From assembly GCF_029961025.1 (NCBI RefSeq), contig NZ_JASBVP010000004.1, positions 1 to 64,000 on the forward strand: a stretch of DNA of 64,000 bases, given 5' to 3'. The translations under genes were made by a program, and so were the position numbers. Origin of the DNA: Mycobacterium sp. (lineage in GTDB: Bacteria > Actinomycetota > Actinomycetes > Mycobacteriales > Mycobacteriaceae). The notes beneath the pieces are model-generated. The model was given only the letters and a program-made list of their open reading frames with translations. It had not been told where the DNA came from and ran no database searches. Positions 25,441 through 34,085 of this stretch are shown one piece after another (the first letter of the stretch is position 1; each line of letters opens with the position of its first letter).

Positions 25441-28248
25441 CTATGTCTGCCCCGGTTTCGGCTCGGGTGTCTGCTTCGGCGCGGTCGGCACCCGGTCGAT
25501 CCGGTATTGCCGCGCCGCCGCGACCGGCACCGACGGGTCGATCACGCCGTCGTGGGCCAGCGCCTCCAGCACCGCGACCACTTGGGATTCGGCGTCGGTG
25601 TTGAAGTAGCGGCGCGCGGCGGCGCGGGTGTCGGAAAACCCGAACCCATCGGCACCCAGCGTGACGTAGGTGCCCGGCACCCAGGGCCGGATCTGCTCGG
25701 GCACGGCGCGCATCCAGTCCGACACCGCGACCACCGGGCCGGGGTGATCCGAGCGGGCCTCGGATAACACCCGGGTCACGTAGGGCACCCGGGCGGGGCG
25801 ATCCGGGTGGCGCAGCTTGTCGATCTCCACGGCCACGCCGTCGCGGTTCAGCTCGCTCCAGCTGGTCACCGACCACACGTCGGCGGCCACATCCCATTCG
25901 GAGGACAGCATTCCCGCCGCTCGCAGCGCCTCGGGCAGGGCCACCCCGCTCGCCAGGAGGTGCGCGCTGCGGCTGCCGCGCCCCGCGGCCTGCTGGTAGC
26001 GATAGATGCCGCGCAGCAGTCCTTCGGGGTCGAAGTTTTCCGGTTCGGGAGGCTGCACGTAGGGCTCGTTGTAGATCGTGATGTAAAAGAACACGTTCTC
26101 CGGGTTTTCCCCGTACATGCGGGCCAGTCCGCTTTCGATGATATGGGCGATTTCGTAGGCGAACGCCGGATCATAGGCCACCACCGCCGGATTGGTGCTG
26201 GCCAACAGCAGCGAATGCCCGTCGGCGTGCTGCAAGCCTTCGCCGGTCAGCGTGGTGCGGCCCGCGGTGGCGCCGAGCAGGAACCCGCGTGCCATCTGAT
26301 CGCCGGCCGCCCACAATCCGTCGCCGGTGCGCTGGAACCCGAACATCGAGTAGAAGATGTAAACCGGGATCAACGGCTCGTTGTGCGTCGAATACGAGGT
26401 GCCGGCGGCGGTGAAGCTAGCCACCGCCCCGGCTTCGTTGATGCCCTCGTGCAGGATCTGCCCGTCGGCACTTTCCTTGTAGGCCAGCATCATGTCGGCG
26501 TCGACCGAGGTGTACAACTGGCCGTTGCGGTTATAGATCTTGAGGCTCGGGAACCAGGAGTCCATCCCGAACGTGCGCGCCTCATCGGGAATAATCGGCA
26601 CGATACGAGGACCGATTTCCTTGTCCCGCAATACTTCCCGAAATACACGTACGGTGGCCATGGTGGTGGCGACCTGCTGGTTCCCGGAGCCCTTCTTCAG
26701 CGGTTTATAGATGTCACGGCCGGGCAGCCGCAGCGCTTTGGACTTCGTGCGCCGCTCCGGCAAGAAGCCGCCAAGCGCGCGGCGGCGATCGAGCATATAG
26801 CGGATTTCCGGGGCATCGGGCCCCGGATGGTAATACGGCGGCAGGTAGGGGTTCTCCTCGAGCTGGGCGTCCGTGATCGGAATCCGCTGAGTATCGCGGA
26901 ACTCCTTCAGGTTCTCCAGCGTCAGCTTTTTCATCTGGTGGGTGGCCATCCGGCCCTCGAAGTGCTTACCCAGCGCATAGCCCTTGATGGTCTTGGCCAA
27001 AATGACGGTCGGCTGGCCTTTGTGCTCCACCGCGGCCCGGTAGGCCGCATACACCTTGCGGTAGTCGTGGCCGCCGCGCTTGAGGTTCCAGATCTCGTCG
27101 TCGGAAAGGTTTTTCACCAATTCTTTAGTGCGCGGATCGCGGCCGAAGAAGTGCTCACGCACGTAGCGGCCGTCGTTGGCTTTGTAGGTCTGGTAGTCGC
27201 CGTCGGGGGTGACGTTCATCAGGTTGACCAGCGCGCCGTCCCGGTCGGCGTGCAGCAGCGCATCCCACTCGCGTCCCCAGATCACCTTGATGACGTTCCA
27301 CCCGGCGCCCCGGAAGAACGATTCCAGCTCCTGGATGATCTTGCCGTTTCCGCGTACCGGGCCGTCGAGGCGCTGCAGGTTGCAGTTGATCACGAACGTG
27401 AGGTTGTCCAGGCCTTCGATGGCCGCCACGTGCAGCAAGCCCCGACTTTCGGGTTCATCCATTTCGCCGTCACCCAAAAAGCACCACACGTGCTGGTCGG
27501 AGGTGTCCTTGATGCCGCGGTCATGCAGATAGTGGTTAAGGCGGGCCTGATAGATGGCGTTCATCGGGCCCAGGCCCATGGACACGGTGGGGAATTCCCA
27601 GAAGTCGGGCATCAGCCGCGGGTGCGGATAAGACGGCAGCCCGCCCCCGGGATGGCTGTGCTCCTGGCGGAACCCGTCGAGCTGCTCTGCGGAGAGCCGA
27701 CCTTCCAGGAAGGCCCGGGCGTAGATCCCCGGGGATGCGTGGCCCTGGATGAACACCTGATCCCCGCCTCCGGGATGCGATTTACCGCGGAAGAAGTGAT
27801 TGAACCCGACTTCGTAGAGCGTTGCCGACGACGCGTAGGTCGAGATGTGCCCGCCCACCGAGATGCCCGGCCGTTGCGCACGGTGCACCATGATGGCGGC
27901 GTTCCACCGGATCCACCTGCGGTAGCGGCGCTCCACGTCCTCATCGCCGGGAAACCACGGCTCCAGCTCGGTGGGGATGGTGTTGACGTAGTCGGTGGAC
28001 GTCAGGGCCGGGATGGCCACCCGCTGTTCGCCGGCGCGCTCCAGCAACCGCAATATCAGGTAGCGTGCTCGCGCCGGCCCGGAACGTGCCAATAGCTCGT
28101 CGAAGGACTCCAGCCACTCGGAGGTTTCCTCGGGGTCGATGTCGGGCAGGTAGGACGCGACGCCTTCGCGGATCACCCGAACGCGGTCGGGTTCGCTTGC
28201 GCTGCCCGAGCGTTGAGGCACATTGTGGCGCACGAACTCGGTGGTCAA
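25441..28248 (-). CDS. aceE: Pyruvate dehydrogenase E1 component
   Basis: A 935-residue homodimeric-type E1 that decarboxylates pyruvate with thiamine diphosphate and passes the acetyl group to the lipoyl E2. The cofactor motif [12 protein letters not shown] with the following NCNLQRLDG is intact, as is the region [17 protein letters not shown]. The longer in-frame start at 28500 is rejected: TTG 28248 has AAGGAGCGGAAAG directly upstream, and the protein then begins TTEFVRH like M. tuberculosis AceE (Rv2241). The C-terminal region is about 30 residues longer than I recall for AceE (901). lipA and lipB, needed for E2, are in the same window. Confidence 0.96.
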   Translation of the reverse strand: MTTEFVRHNVPQRSGSASEPDRVRVIREGVASYLPDIDPEETSEWLESFDELLARSGPARARYLILRLLERAGEQRVAIPALTSTDYVNTIPTELEPWFPGDEDVERRYRRWIRWNAAIMVHRAQRPGISVGGHISTYASSATLYEVGFNHFFRGKSHPGGGDQVFIQGHASPGIYARAFLEGRLSAEQLDGFRQEHSHPGGGLPSYPHPRLMPDFWEFPTVSMGLGPMNAIYQARLNHYLHDRGIKDTSDQHVWCFLGDGEMDEPESRGLLHVAAIEGLDNLTFVINCNLQRLDGPVRGNGKIIQELESFFRGAGWNVIKVIWGREWDALLHADRDGALVNLMNVTPDGDYQTYKANDGRYVREHFFGRDPRTKELVKNLSDDEIWNLKRGGHDYRKVYAAYRAAVEHKGQPTVILAKTIKGYALGKHFEGRMATHQMKKLTLENLKEFRDTQRIPITDAQLEENPYLPPYYHPGPDAPEIRYMLDRRRALGGFLPERRTKSKALRLPGRDIYKPLKKGSGNQQVATTMATVRVFREVLRDKEIGPRIVPIIPDEARTFGMDSWFPSLKIYNRNGQLYTSVDADMMLAYKESADGQILHEGINEAGAVASFTAAGTSYSTHNEPLIPVYIFYSMFGFQRTGDGLWAAGDQMARGFLLGATAGRTTLTGEGLQHADGHSLLLASTNPAVVAYDPAFAYEIAHIIESGLARMYGENPENVFFYITIYNEPYVQPPEPENFDPEGLLRGIYRYQQAAGRGSRSAHLLASGVALPEALRAAGMLSSEWDVAADVWSVTSWSELNRDGVAVEIDKLRHPDRPARVPYVTRVLSEARSDHPGPVVAVSDWMRAVPEQIRPWVPGTYVTLGADGFGFSDTRAAARRYFNTDAESQVVAVLEALAHDGVIDPSVPVAAARQYRIDRVPTAPKQTPEPKPGQT

Positions 28249-28524
28249 CTTTCCGCTCCTTGGTTGGCGGCTCAGCTTTCTCCAACTTTTCTTCGGCTGC
28301 GGCCGCGGAATCTGGGTTTGCCCTCCATCGTGCCGCACCGGGGTACCGGGCGCGCAACGGCGAGCTGACGTCGTCGGTGGCGACGCGGCCCACCGTACCG
28401 CTGCGGCGAGGCCGGGGAACCGGGCTCGCCGCGGCGACGGCGTGCCGGGCAATCGGATCGGGCCCCCGCCGGGGAGACCGCCGGGTCGGGGCGGCGGCAA
28501 GTCCGAACCGGTAACGTCACGGCT

Positions 28525-29109
28525 GTGCTGATCAGGTGGTGCGCCCGGCCCCCGCTGCGGAGGGGGGCGCTGGTGCTGGGCTGCGTTGCGGTGCTTCTGA
28601 TGGGCGTGCTCAACGCGGTGGCCGGGTGCACCAGCATCACCGCCGGCACCGCGACGGTCGACACCGCGGTGGCTCCGGCGTACCGGTCGTCGGTGTCCGC
28701 GTCGGTGTCGGCGTCGTCGGCGACGTCGCGAATCCGGGAATCGCAGCGCCAGCAGTCGCTGACGACCCGGGCCGTGCGCGCCGCATGCGAATCGCTTGCC
28801 ACGACCGGCAAAGCCGCCACCGACAAGGTGAACGAGTTCGTCGGAGCGTTCAACGAGGGCCGTGACACCGCCCCGACCGAAGGCCCGGCCATAGACGCGC
28901 TCAACAACAGTGCCGACGCGGTGGCCGGGAGCCTGGGCAGCGCGTTGTCACCGGAGCTGCGCGCAGCGCTTGAAGCCTATGCCCAGGCGGCCCGCGCAGT
29001 GGCGGATGCCATCGCCGCGCACGCGTCGACGTCGGAGTTCAATCGCCGCGTCGATCGGTTCAACGAGGCCAAGGCGAAAGCGGTGCGGCTGTGCCTCGCC
29101 GCATCCTGA
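28525..29109 (+). CDS. Probable lipoprotein (Rv2240c-like)
   Basis: A 194-residue exported protein with GTG start, basic N-terminus, a hydrophobic stretch ([18 protein letters not shown]) and a lipobox V-A-G-C35, so Cys35 should be acylated. The mature part is Ser/Ala-rich, then helical with [19 protein letters not shown] and [16 protein letters not shown]. It is the counterpart of Rv2240c, divergent from aceE. Function unknown. The 276-bp aceE-lipoprotein gap holds both promoters; no other gene is seen there. Confidence 0.8.
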   Translation: MLIRWCARPPLRRGALVLGCVAVLLMGVLNAVAGCTSITAGTATVDTAVAPAYRSSVSASVSASSATSRIRESQRQQSLTTRAVRAACESLATTGKAATDKVNEFVGAFNEGRDTAPTEGPAIDALNNSADAVAGSLGSALSPELRAALEAYAQAARAVADAIAAHASTSEFNRRVDRFNEAKAKAVRLCLAAS

Positions 29110-29190
29110 GTCGCCCGTGTGGGCAGCGTCGCGCTGTGCGACGATAATGCCCATCGCACGGCGCACTGGACGGTTAAAGGAGGTCCCACG

Positions 29191-29616
29191 GTGGTCGCGG
29201 CGGATGACGCCCCGAACTACGCCCGCAAACTTGGCATCCGAAAAGGCCAAGTTGTCCAGGAGTGGGGTTGGGACGAGGACACCGACGACAACATCCGGGC
29301 CGCGGTCGAGGAGGCATGCGGTGCCGAGTTACTCGACGAGGGCAGCACCAACGAAGTGGTTGACGTGGTTTTGCTGTGGTGGCGTGACGGCGATGGGGAC
29401 CTGGTGGACACCCTGATGGACGCCATCACCGCGCTTGCCGAAGACGGCGTGATCTGGGTGCTGACCCCCAAGACCGGAAGGCCAGGTCATGTGCTGCCGG
29501 CCGAAATCGCGGAGTCGGCGCCCACCGCGGGTCTGATGCCCACCTCGTCGGTAAATCTCGGGGACTGGAGCGGCAGCCGCTTGGTGCAGCCCAAGTCGCG
29601 GGCGGGGAGGCGCTGA
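29191..29616 (+). CDS. DUF3052 family protein (Rv2239c-like)
   Basis: A 141-residue acidic cytosolic protein. AAAGGAGGT lies 6 bases before the GTG at 29191, which decides the start over the in-frame GTG at 29119. The sequence AADDAPNYARKLGIRKGQVV, then EWGWDEDTDDNIRAAVEEAC and DVVLLWWRDGDGDLVD, is the conserved DUF3052 pattern of actinobacteria. The function is unknown. Its stop overlaps the ahpE start (TGATG), so the two are coupled, which hints at a redox or stress link. Confidence 0.9.
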   Translation: MVAADDAPNYARKLGIRKGQVVQEWGWDEDTDDNIRAAVEEACGAELLDEGSTNEVVDVVLLWWRDGDGDLVDTLMDAITALAEDGVIWVLTPKTGRPGHVLPAEIAESAPTAGLMPTSSVNLGDWSGSRLVQPKSRAGRR

Positions 29617-30077
29617 TGCTGCCTGTGGGAACCCCCGCCCCGGACTTCACCCTGCGCGATCAGAACCAGCAGCCGGTCACCCTGAGCGGCTACCGGGGCG
29701 CCAAGAACGTGCTGCTGGTGTTTTTCCCGCTGGCGTTCACCGGCATCTGCCAGGGTGAGCTGGACCAGCTGCGCGATCACCTGCCCGATTTCGAAAACGA
29801 CGACCGCGCGGTGCTGACCATTTCGGTGGGTCCGCCGCCCACCCACAAGGTGTGGGCAACCGAGAACGGCTTTCTGTTTCCGGTGTTGTCGGACTTTTGG
29901 CCGCACGGCGCCGTCAGCCAGGCCTACGGAGTGTTCAACGACGACACCGGCTTTTCCAACCGCGGCACCTTCGTCGTCGATCGGTCGGGGATCATCCGGT
30001 TCGCGGAGATGAAACAGCCCGGGGAAGCCCGTGACCAACAGCTGTGGCGCGATGCGCTGGCGGCGCTGAAAGGCTGA
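29616..30077 (+). CDS. ahpE: One-cysteine peroxiredoxin AhpE
   Basis: A 153-residue thioredoxin-fold peroxidase. The peroxidatic Cys45 is in FPLAFTGICQGELD, with Thr42 and the conserved Arg in SNRGTFVVDRSG forming the active site. There is no resolving Cys elsewhere, so it is a 1-Cys enzyme; M. tuberculosis AhpE (Rv2238c, 153 residues) uses mycothiol/mycoredoxin-1 as reductant and reacts with fatty-acid hydroperoxides and peroxynitrite. Translation is coupled to the DUF3052 gene. A terminator follows at 30080. Confidence 0.96.
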   Translation: MLPVGTPAPDFTLRDQNQQPVTLSGYRGAKNVLLVFFPLAFTGICQGELDQLRDHLPDFENDDRAVLTISVGPPPTHKVWATENGFLFPVLSDFWPHGAVSQAYGVFNDDTGFSNRGTFVVDRSGIIRFAEMKQPGEARDQQLWRDALAALKG

Positions 30078-30079
30078 GG

Positions 30080-30107
30080 GCCGCTTGTGGGCGGCTTTTG
30101 CTTTTGC
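30080..30107 (+). terminator. Intrinsic terminator after ahpE
   Basis: GCCGC, loop TTGTGG, GCGGC at 30080-30095, followed directly by TTTTGCTTTT. It begins 2 bp behind the ahpE stop and separates ahpE from the tRNA gene. Confidence 0.65.
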
Positions 30108-30144
30108 GGCGGGTGGACTCTTCGGCGGGTAGCGTGCGCGGCAC

Positions 30145-30216
30145 GGGCGCGTAGCTCAGTGGTAGAGCTCTGGTTTTACACACCAGCGGTCGGCGGTTCG
30201 ATCCCGTCCGCGCCCA
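30145..30216 (+). tRNA. tRNA-Val (anticodon TAC)
   Basis: A 72-nt cloverleaf. The acceptor stem GGGCGCG pairs with CGCGCCC, followed by discriminator A; no CCA is encoded. The D-arm is GCTCAGTGGTAGAGC. The anticodon stem CTGGT/ACCAG encloses TTTACAC with anticodon TAC, reading GTA valine codons. The T-arm has GGTTCGATCC. Phage remnants begin about 450 bp downstream, so it is a plausible integration site. Confidence 0.96.
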
Positions 30217-30291
30217 CGACGAAATGTTCCAGGTGGACAATGGTTTTGCGGTTCGACTACCAACCTGCGCCGAACCCCTAACGTCGTAGCC

Positions 30292-30572
30292 GTGACAACG
30301 CTGGCCGTGGTGCTTTACGTGACGAGTTCGGTATTGCAGGCCAGCGGTGCGTTCGGCGTGATCCGAGACGCCTGGGCCGGTCGCCGCCAGTTCAAGACGG
30401 ACTGGGACCAAGCGATGAAGATTGGCTGGCCCGAGCCAGCCCAGCATGCTCTCCACAAGTACGTCACCGCCGAGAACGACATCAGCGGGGCCGCTGGACC
30501 GCCGTCGGTCTACTGGTCGGCGGTCTCGCGCTGGGCGCAGTGGCGAGCGTCGTCGCCCACTACGCCTACTAG
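30292..30572 (+). pseudogene. Small membrane protein, frameshifted
   Basis: The GTG frame at 30292 begins TTLAVVLYVTSSVLQASGAF and continues to ENDISG. The sense then continues in another frame as RWTAVGLLVGGLALGAVASV and ends HYAY at TAG 30570-30572. One extra G in the run at 30487-30490 would rejoin them to a 94-residue protein with a membrane segment at each end. No family is recognised. It is the first gene behind tRNA-Val. Confidence 0.55.
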
Positions 30573-30669
30573 GACTAGGTCAGCCCGGCCCGTGGCTGGG
30601 CCTGGTCCGAAAGTGACTGGCCTACTTGGACGTTGAACGGCCTGGAGCGTGTGAAACGGAGACCGCCGC

Positions 30670-31499
30670 ATGACCTTGACCACCGTGACCGTCGCGCGCG
30701 CCAGCCAGGTCGTGCGTGGTCGGCAGCGCTCGGCCTCCCCGGCTGAGCTAGCGCGTCGGCTCGATCCCAAATTCGTTGTCACGCCGACGATCCGGCTCCT
30801 ATCGGACCTCGCTGGTGACCTAACCCGATCAGCGCGACGTCGTGACCACGCCGCCGCGCACCGGCAAGTCGCGGCCGCTGGCGGTCTGGGAGGTGGTGTG
30901 GGCTCCGGGCGGTAACCCCGGCCTTCAGATTGTCCTGGTCAGCGATCCGGACGAGCTGGCCCAGGCTCACTTCAGGGCAGCGCGTCAACTGATCAACGAA
31001 ACGCCGACTACCTCAGTTTTCGGCTGTCCCAGGATAAGACAGCTGTCTGGCGCAGGCGCGTCGATGGCCACGCGGGCGGGCTGCCCGCTACCGCAATCAA
31101 CAGCGGCGTGACCGGATTCGGCGCTGACCTGCCCATCGGTATGATTCGGTCAAGGACGCCCCAGAGGCTGACTCCGCTGTGCACCGCAGCCGAATCATCA
31201 CCGAGTACCGCTCCACCTTGGCGACCCGCCCGCATCCCGGCGGGTCGGTGCTGCTGGTGATGAGCAGGTGGCACCCGAACGACTCGGCGGGCGAGCTGCT
31301 CGATAGCGAACCCGACCTGTGGACCCAACCAACATCCCCGCCGTGCCCGAGACCGGGATACCGGACACCCTGGGCGTGTACCGGCGTGGCGATGACATTG
31401 GCGCTGGGCTTCAACGCTGAGCACTTCGCCGCCGCTCGGCGCACCTCCGGTGAGCGTGCGTGGTACGCGCTGTACGCGGGAGTGTCCGCCGCGCGGTGA
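30670..31499 (+). pseudogene. Phage terminase large subunit, decayed
   Basis: Pieces in different frames give one terminase. ATG 30670 starts TLTTVTVARASQVVRGRQRS; LARRLDPKFVVTPTIRLLSD continues to about 30825. Another frame has VTTPPRTGKS, a Walker A, and LQIVLVSDPDELAQAHFRAA. Then DYLSFRLSQDKTAVWRRRVD and NSGVTGFGADLP follow, and finally IITEYRSTLATRPHPGGSVL with VMSRWHPND and GERAWYALYAG. At least three frame changes separate the pieces, so no functional packaging ATPase is made. It marks an old prophage behind tRNA-Val. Confidence 0.75.
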
Positions 31500-31504
31500 C
31501 GCCC

Positions 31505-31770
31505 TGGCCCGATCGGCGGCGCTGCTCCAGGGCCTTGAGACCGGCGCCACCCCCATCGCGGGTTATCTGCCCGGCTTAGCGGGCGCAGCGGTCAGCTGGC
31601 AGGCCGGTCAACACCGCCCGACTCCCTGGCGGCGTTGATGGTCGTCCGCGACGTGCTGGTTCACTCGCTCGGGGCTCAGGTCCATGGTCTCGCCGCTCGA
31701 TGTCGCGCGCCGCGCCCGCAAGGGTCTGATTCCGCCGCCACCGCCGTGGATGACCCGACGAATTGGGGGT
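31505..31770 (+). pseudogene. Phage-derived gene remnant
   Basis: In one frame GDALARSAALLQGLETGATP and GYLPGLAGAAVSWQAGQHRP are readable to about 31620. After a one-base change, DSLAALMVVRDVLVHSLGAQ continues, and PPWMTRRIGG appears at 31739-31770. The pieces look like one small protein that often stands near terminases in mycobacterial prophages. It has several disruptions and no credible start. Together with the terminase it fills the space up to the DUF6602-like gene. Confidence 0.4.
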
Positions 31771-31815
31771 AGCAGTGCCGAGGCCATGTCGGTGCGCAGG
31801 TGCATACTCGCCCTC

Positions 31816-32742
31816 ATGGCCGATGACCAGACCCGAGAGCACAGCTACAGCATTGATCTCCGGTTCCACAAGATTCTCGCGACCGTCGAGCAGGAGCTTC
31901 AGACGGCGTTGGCCAAGGCGCGTCTGGAGTCGGACCACGGCACCACGATCGGGGACGGCGCCGAGGATGCCGTGCGCAACATGCTGCGCAGCTACTTGCC
32001 ATCGGGATACGGAGTGGGCACGGGCTTCGTGTACGACGCGTTCGGCGACGGCTCACGTCAGTCCGACGTCGTGATCACCAACCCTGATCACCCGCTGTCA
32101 TTCCCCGAAGGCAAGTCTGGAACCTACCTCGTGGACGGTGTTGCCGCAGCCGGAGAGGTCAAGTCCTGCCTGGACATACCCAAACTTAACGACAGCATCA
32201 CGAAGGGCGCAGCGTTCAAACAGCTACGGATGACAGTCAACGAGTCCGATCACGTGATGACCGCCAAAGAACAGGCGTACATGAAGCAGATCGGCATGGT
32301 GCCGCCGTATTTTGTGGTCGCCTTCGACAACAAGGTCGCGCCCGCCACGATGAGAGAACGGCTCGAAAAGGCTGGGCTGATCGAACCCCCGGCGGGCAAG
32401 TCAATGGGCGAGGAGGACTGGGCGAACACCCCTCAACCTCCGCTCGATGTCATCTGCATCCTGGGGAAAGGCGTGTGGCTCTATGTGCGGCCCAATAACC
32501 CGCTGGGAATCCGGATCGGCTTTGAAAACCCCGACGGGTCGAAAACCGTCCGAGACGACGTGTCGGGCTGGACGTTTGTCGAAACGCATGCAGCCCTGGT
32601 GTTGACGCTGGCCTGGCTGAACGCGGCGATGCCACGGGTGTTCCGCGGACAGTCAGTGTTCTCGCCCTACCTCCTCCCACCGATGAGGCACGTCAAGTAC
32701 ATGAACTCCCGAAACGAAGCGTCTGCAACCGCCGAGAAGTAG
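31816..32742 (+). CDS. DUF6602-like protein with a PD-(D/E)XK-type nuclease motif
   Basis: A 308-residue cytosolic protein. After an N-terminal helical segment (LRFHKILATVEQELQTALAK) it has GTTIGDGAEDAVRNML with a conserved Glu, then RQSD84VVITN and GVAAAGE114VK116S, the Asp...Glu-x-Lys arrangement of restriction-like nucleases. The frame is open upstream to 31684, but that part belongs to the phage remnant, so ATG 31816 is preferred; CATACT about 7 bases upstream suggests a leaderless transcript. It resembles DUF6602 proteins as I remember them, which occur in mobile regions. The membrane gene follows after 11 bp. Confidence 0.7.
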   Translation: MADDQTREHSYSIDLRFHKILATVEQELQTALAKARLESDHGTTIGDGAEDAVRNMLRSYLPSGYGVGTGFVYDAFGDGSRQSDVVITNPDHPLSFPEGKSGTYLVDGVAAAGEVKSCLDIPKLNDSITKGAAFKQLRMTVNESDHVMTAKEQAYMKQIGMVPPYFVVAFDNKVAPATMRERLEKAGLIEPPAGKSMGEEDWANTPQPPLDVICILGKGVWLYVRPNNPLGIRIGFENPDGSKTVRDDVSGWTFVETHAALVLTLAWLNAAMPRVFRGQSVFSPYLLPPMRHVKYMNSRNEASATAEK

Positions 32743-32753
32743 GCTCCCAGCCT

Positions 32754-33299
32754 GTGGCCGCCGGAACGTGGAGCGCGATATTCGCTGGGATCAGCGCAGC
32801 CGTGGCCCTGGTGTCGGCCATCCTGTTCGGTGTGTCGGCGTTGCGGTCCCGACAGGCAAAACAGGAGGCCATCGAGGCGGCGCAGCATGTCGCGTCCGGC
32901 GTCGCTCGTCTAGCGCAAGTGCAGGGATCCCGCCAGGCCGCCGAGCAGACCGCGCAAGCGTCCAGCGTCACGATCGCGCGCTCACAGGTCCAGCACGGGC
33001 GCAGCGGCTGGAGGGTCGACAACGGCAGCGACCAGCCCATCACGGACGTCGAGGTTTCGGGTGTGGGGGGCGAGCAGATTCTCCTCTACCTGGGCTCGGG
33101 ACCAGAGCAGAGGCCCAAGTATGTCGAACCCACGGTGGGCGCACATCAGCAATCTCAATGGATGTTCCGGCCCACCGGCACCGCTGCCGTCCACGCGGAC
33201 GATTCTGATCTTGAGCGGATGGCGCTGCGGTTCACCGACGCGCGCAACCAGACGTGGGAGAAGATCGGCACCGCACCCGTCCGGCTGGTAAATCGTTAG
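32754..33299 (+). CDS. Single-helix membrane protein paired with the DUF6602-like gene
   Basis: A 181-residue protein with GTG start, one transmembrane helix (about 6-29, WSAIFAGISAAVALVSAILF) and a cytoplasmic-type helical stretch (about 30-72, rich in Ala, Gln and Glu, likely coiled coil). A beta-rich C-terminal domain follows (GWRVDNGSDQPITDVEVSGV to the end). Spacing of 11 bp to the preceding stop implies an operon with the nuclease-like gene. No family is recognised. The layout resembles membrane partners of two-gene defence or toxin systems, but this is inference. Confidence 0.65.
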   Translation: MAAGTWSAIFAGISAAVALVSAILFGVSALRSRQAKQEAIEAAQHVASGVARLAQVQGSRQAAEQTAQASSVTIARSQVQHGRSGWRVDNGSDQPITDVEVSGVGGEQILLYLGSGPEQRPKYVEPTVGAHQQSQWMFRPTGTAAVHADDSDLERMALRFTDARNQTWEKIGTAPVRLVNR

Positions 33300-33770
33300 T
33301 CGGTCATCGCCGCCGGTGTCACCCCCGCTGGAATCCGCGCGGCGTGATGGACAGATACGACCGCTGGCCAGTCCAATAAAGCTGCCGGTCACGTTGACGC
33401 GCGGGAAACCCGTCCAGGATTCGCGTCCTTTAGCGTCCAGCGTGAGCCACCAGTGCCCCCTTCGGTCTTGTCGGCCCCGGGGGCTCTTCTTGTGGCGGAA
33501 GACGTGGAAAGGCCCTTCGTGCAGGGTGACGCGCGCAGTGGTGACGGCTCTGTCCCTGGCGCTTCCGAGCGCCGCCATGGAGCCCATCCGAGGCGCTGTC
33601 CCCCATGAGCAGCCCCACGCCGTCATCCAGCGACGCGTATCAGGGCTGTGGTGTCCGAAGATAACCGGCGGCCGGATACCGAGGGCGTGACGCCGACGAC
33701 ATGGGCAGAAGGCAGCAGACCACCCGCGCAGGGGTGCCGCGAGGGTGACACCGTTTTTCGCACGGGGAGC
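33300..33770. other. Non-coding stretch inside the island
   Basis: No frame on either strand has both a plausible start and family-like content here. A minus-strand ORF to 32982 overlaps the membrane gene by over 300 bp and is not credible. The stretch probably holds decayed phage DNA and the promoter of the EspC-like gene. Confidence 0.5.
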
Positions 33771-33782
33771 TACGATTCACCC
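33771..33782 (+). promoter_or_regulatory. Candidate leaderless promoter of the EspC-like gene
   Basis: TACGAT at 33771-33776 fits the mycobacterial TANNNT -10 element, and the A of the ATG at 33783 is exactly 7 bases after its last base, the expected transcription start. No ribosome site is at a useful distance, so a leaderless mRNA is likely. Confidence 0.45.
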
Positions 33783-34085
33783 ATGCCCGCCGAAACCCCG
33801 GGATGCAACCTGAAAGTATTCGCCGCCGGGCTGCACCAGTTGGGCACCAAATGCGAGAAGCTCGCCGGCGAGTTGACTGCCGGTGCTGCCCCGTCGTTTG
33901 TGGCCGGCAGATCGTGGCAGTCGACGGCCGCTACGGCGAACGCTGTCGCGGCCGCCGCCAGCGAAGACTTGATCGCCATCGCGAAACGGATCGGCACACG
34001 CGGAACCGACTACGCCATGGCGGGCACGATGTATGAGCGGAACGACGAGTACAGCGCGGCCGCGCTGCGGTCGTTGGTGCGCTGA
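33783..34085 (+). CDS. EspC-like type VII secretion substrate
   Basis: A 100-residue helical-hairpin protein of the EspC type (PF10824-like): CNLKVFAAGLHQLGTKCEKL, then SWQSTAATANAVAAAASEDL, and at the C-terminus Y-E-R-N-D, which fits the YxxxD/E general secretion signal of type VII systems. It has no signal peptide. ATG 33783 is preferred to the in-frame start at 33648. The stop overlaps the next start (TGATG), so it is made together with the large effector-like protein and probably forms a heterodimer with its N-terminal domain for export. Confidence 0.75.
   Translation: MPAETPGCNLKVFAAGLHQLGTKCEKLAGELTAGAAPSFVAGRSWQSTAATANAVAAAASEDLIAIAKRIGTRGTDYAMAGTMYERNDEYSAAALRSLVR

Noticed and set aside
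25807-28095. A 762-residue plus-strand frame opposite aceE
   Set aside because: It is the antisense shadow of a high-GC gene; its composition is His/Gly/Arg-rich with no domain, while aceE is unmistakable.
32982-33626. Minus-strand frame of 214 residues overlapping the one-helix membrane gene
   Set aside because: Overlaps a better-supported gene by more than 300 bp, and no ribosome site or domain was seen.
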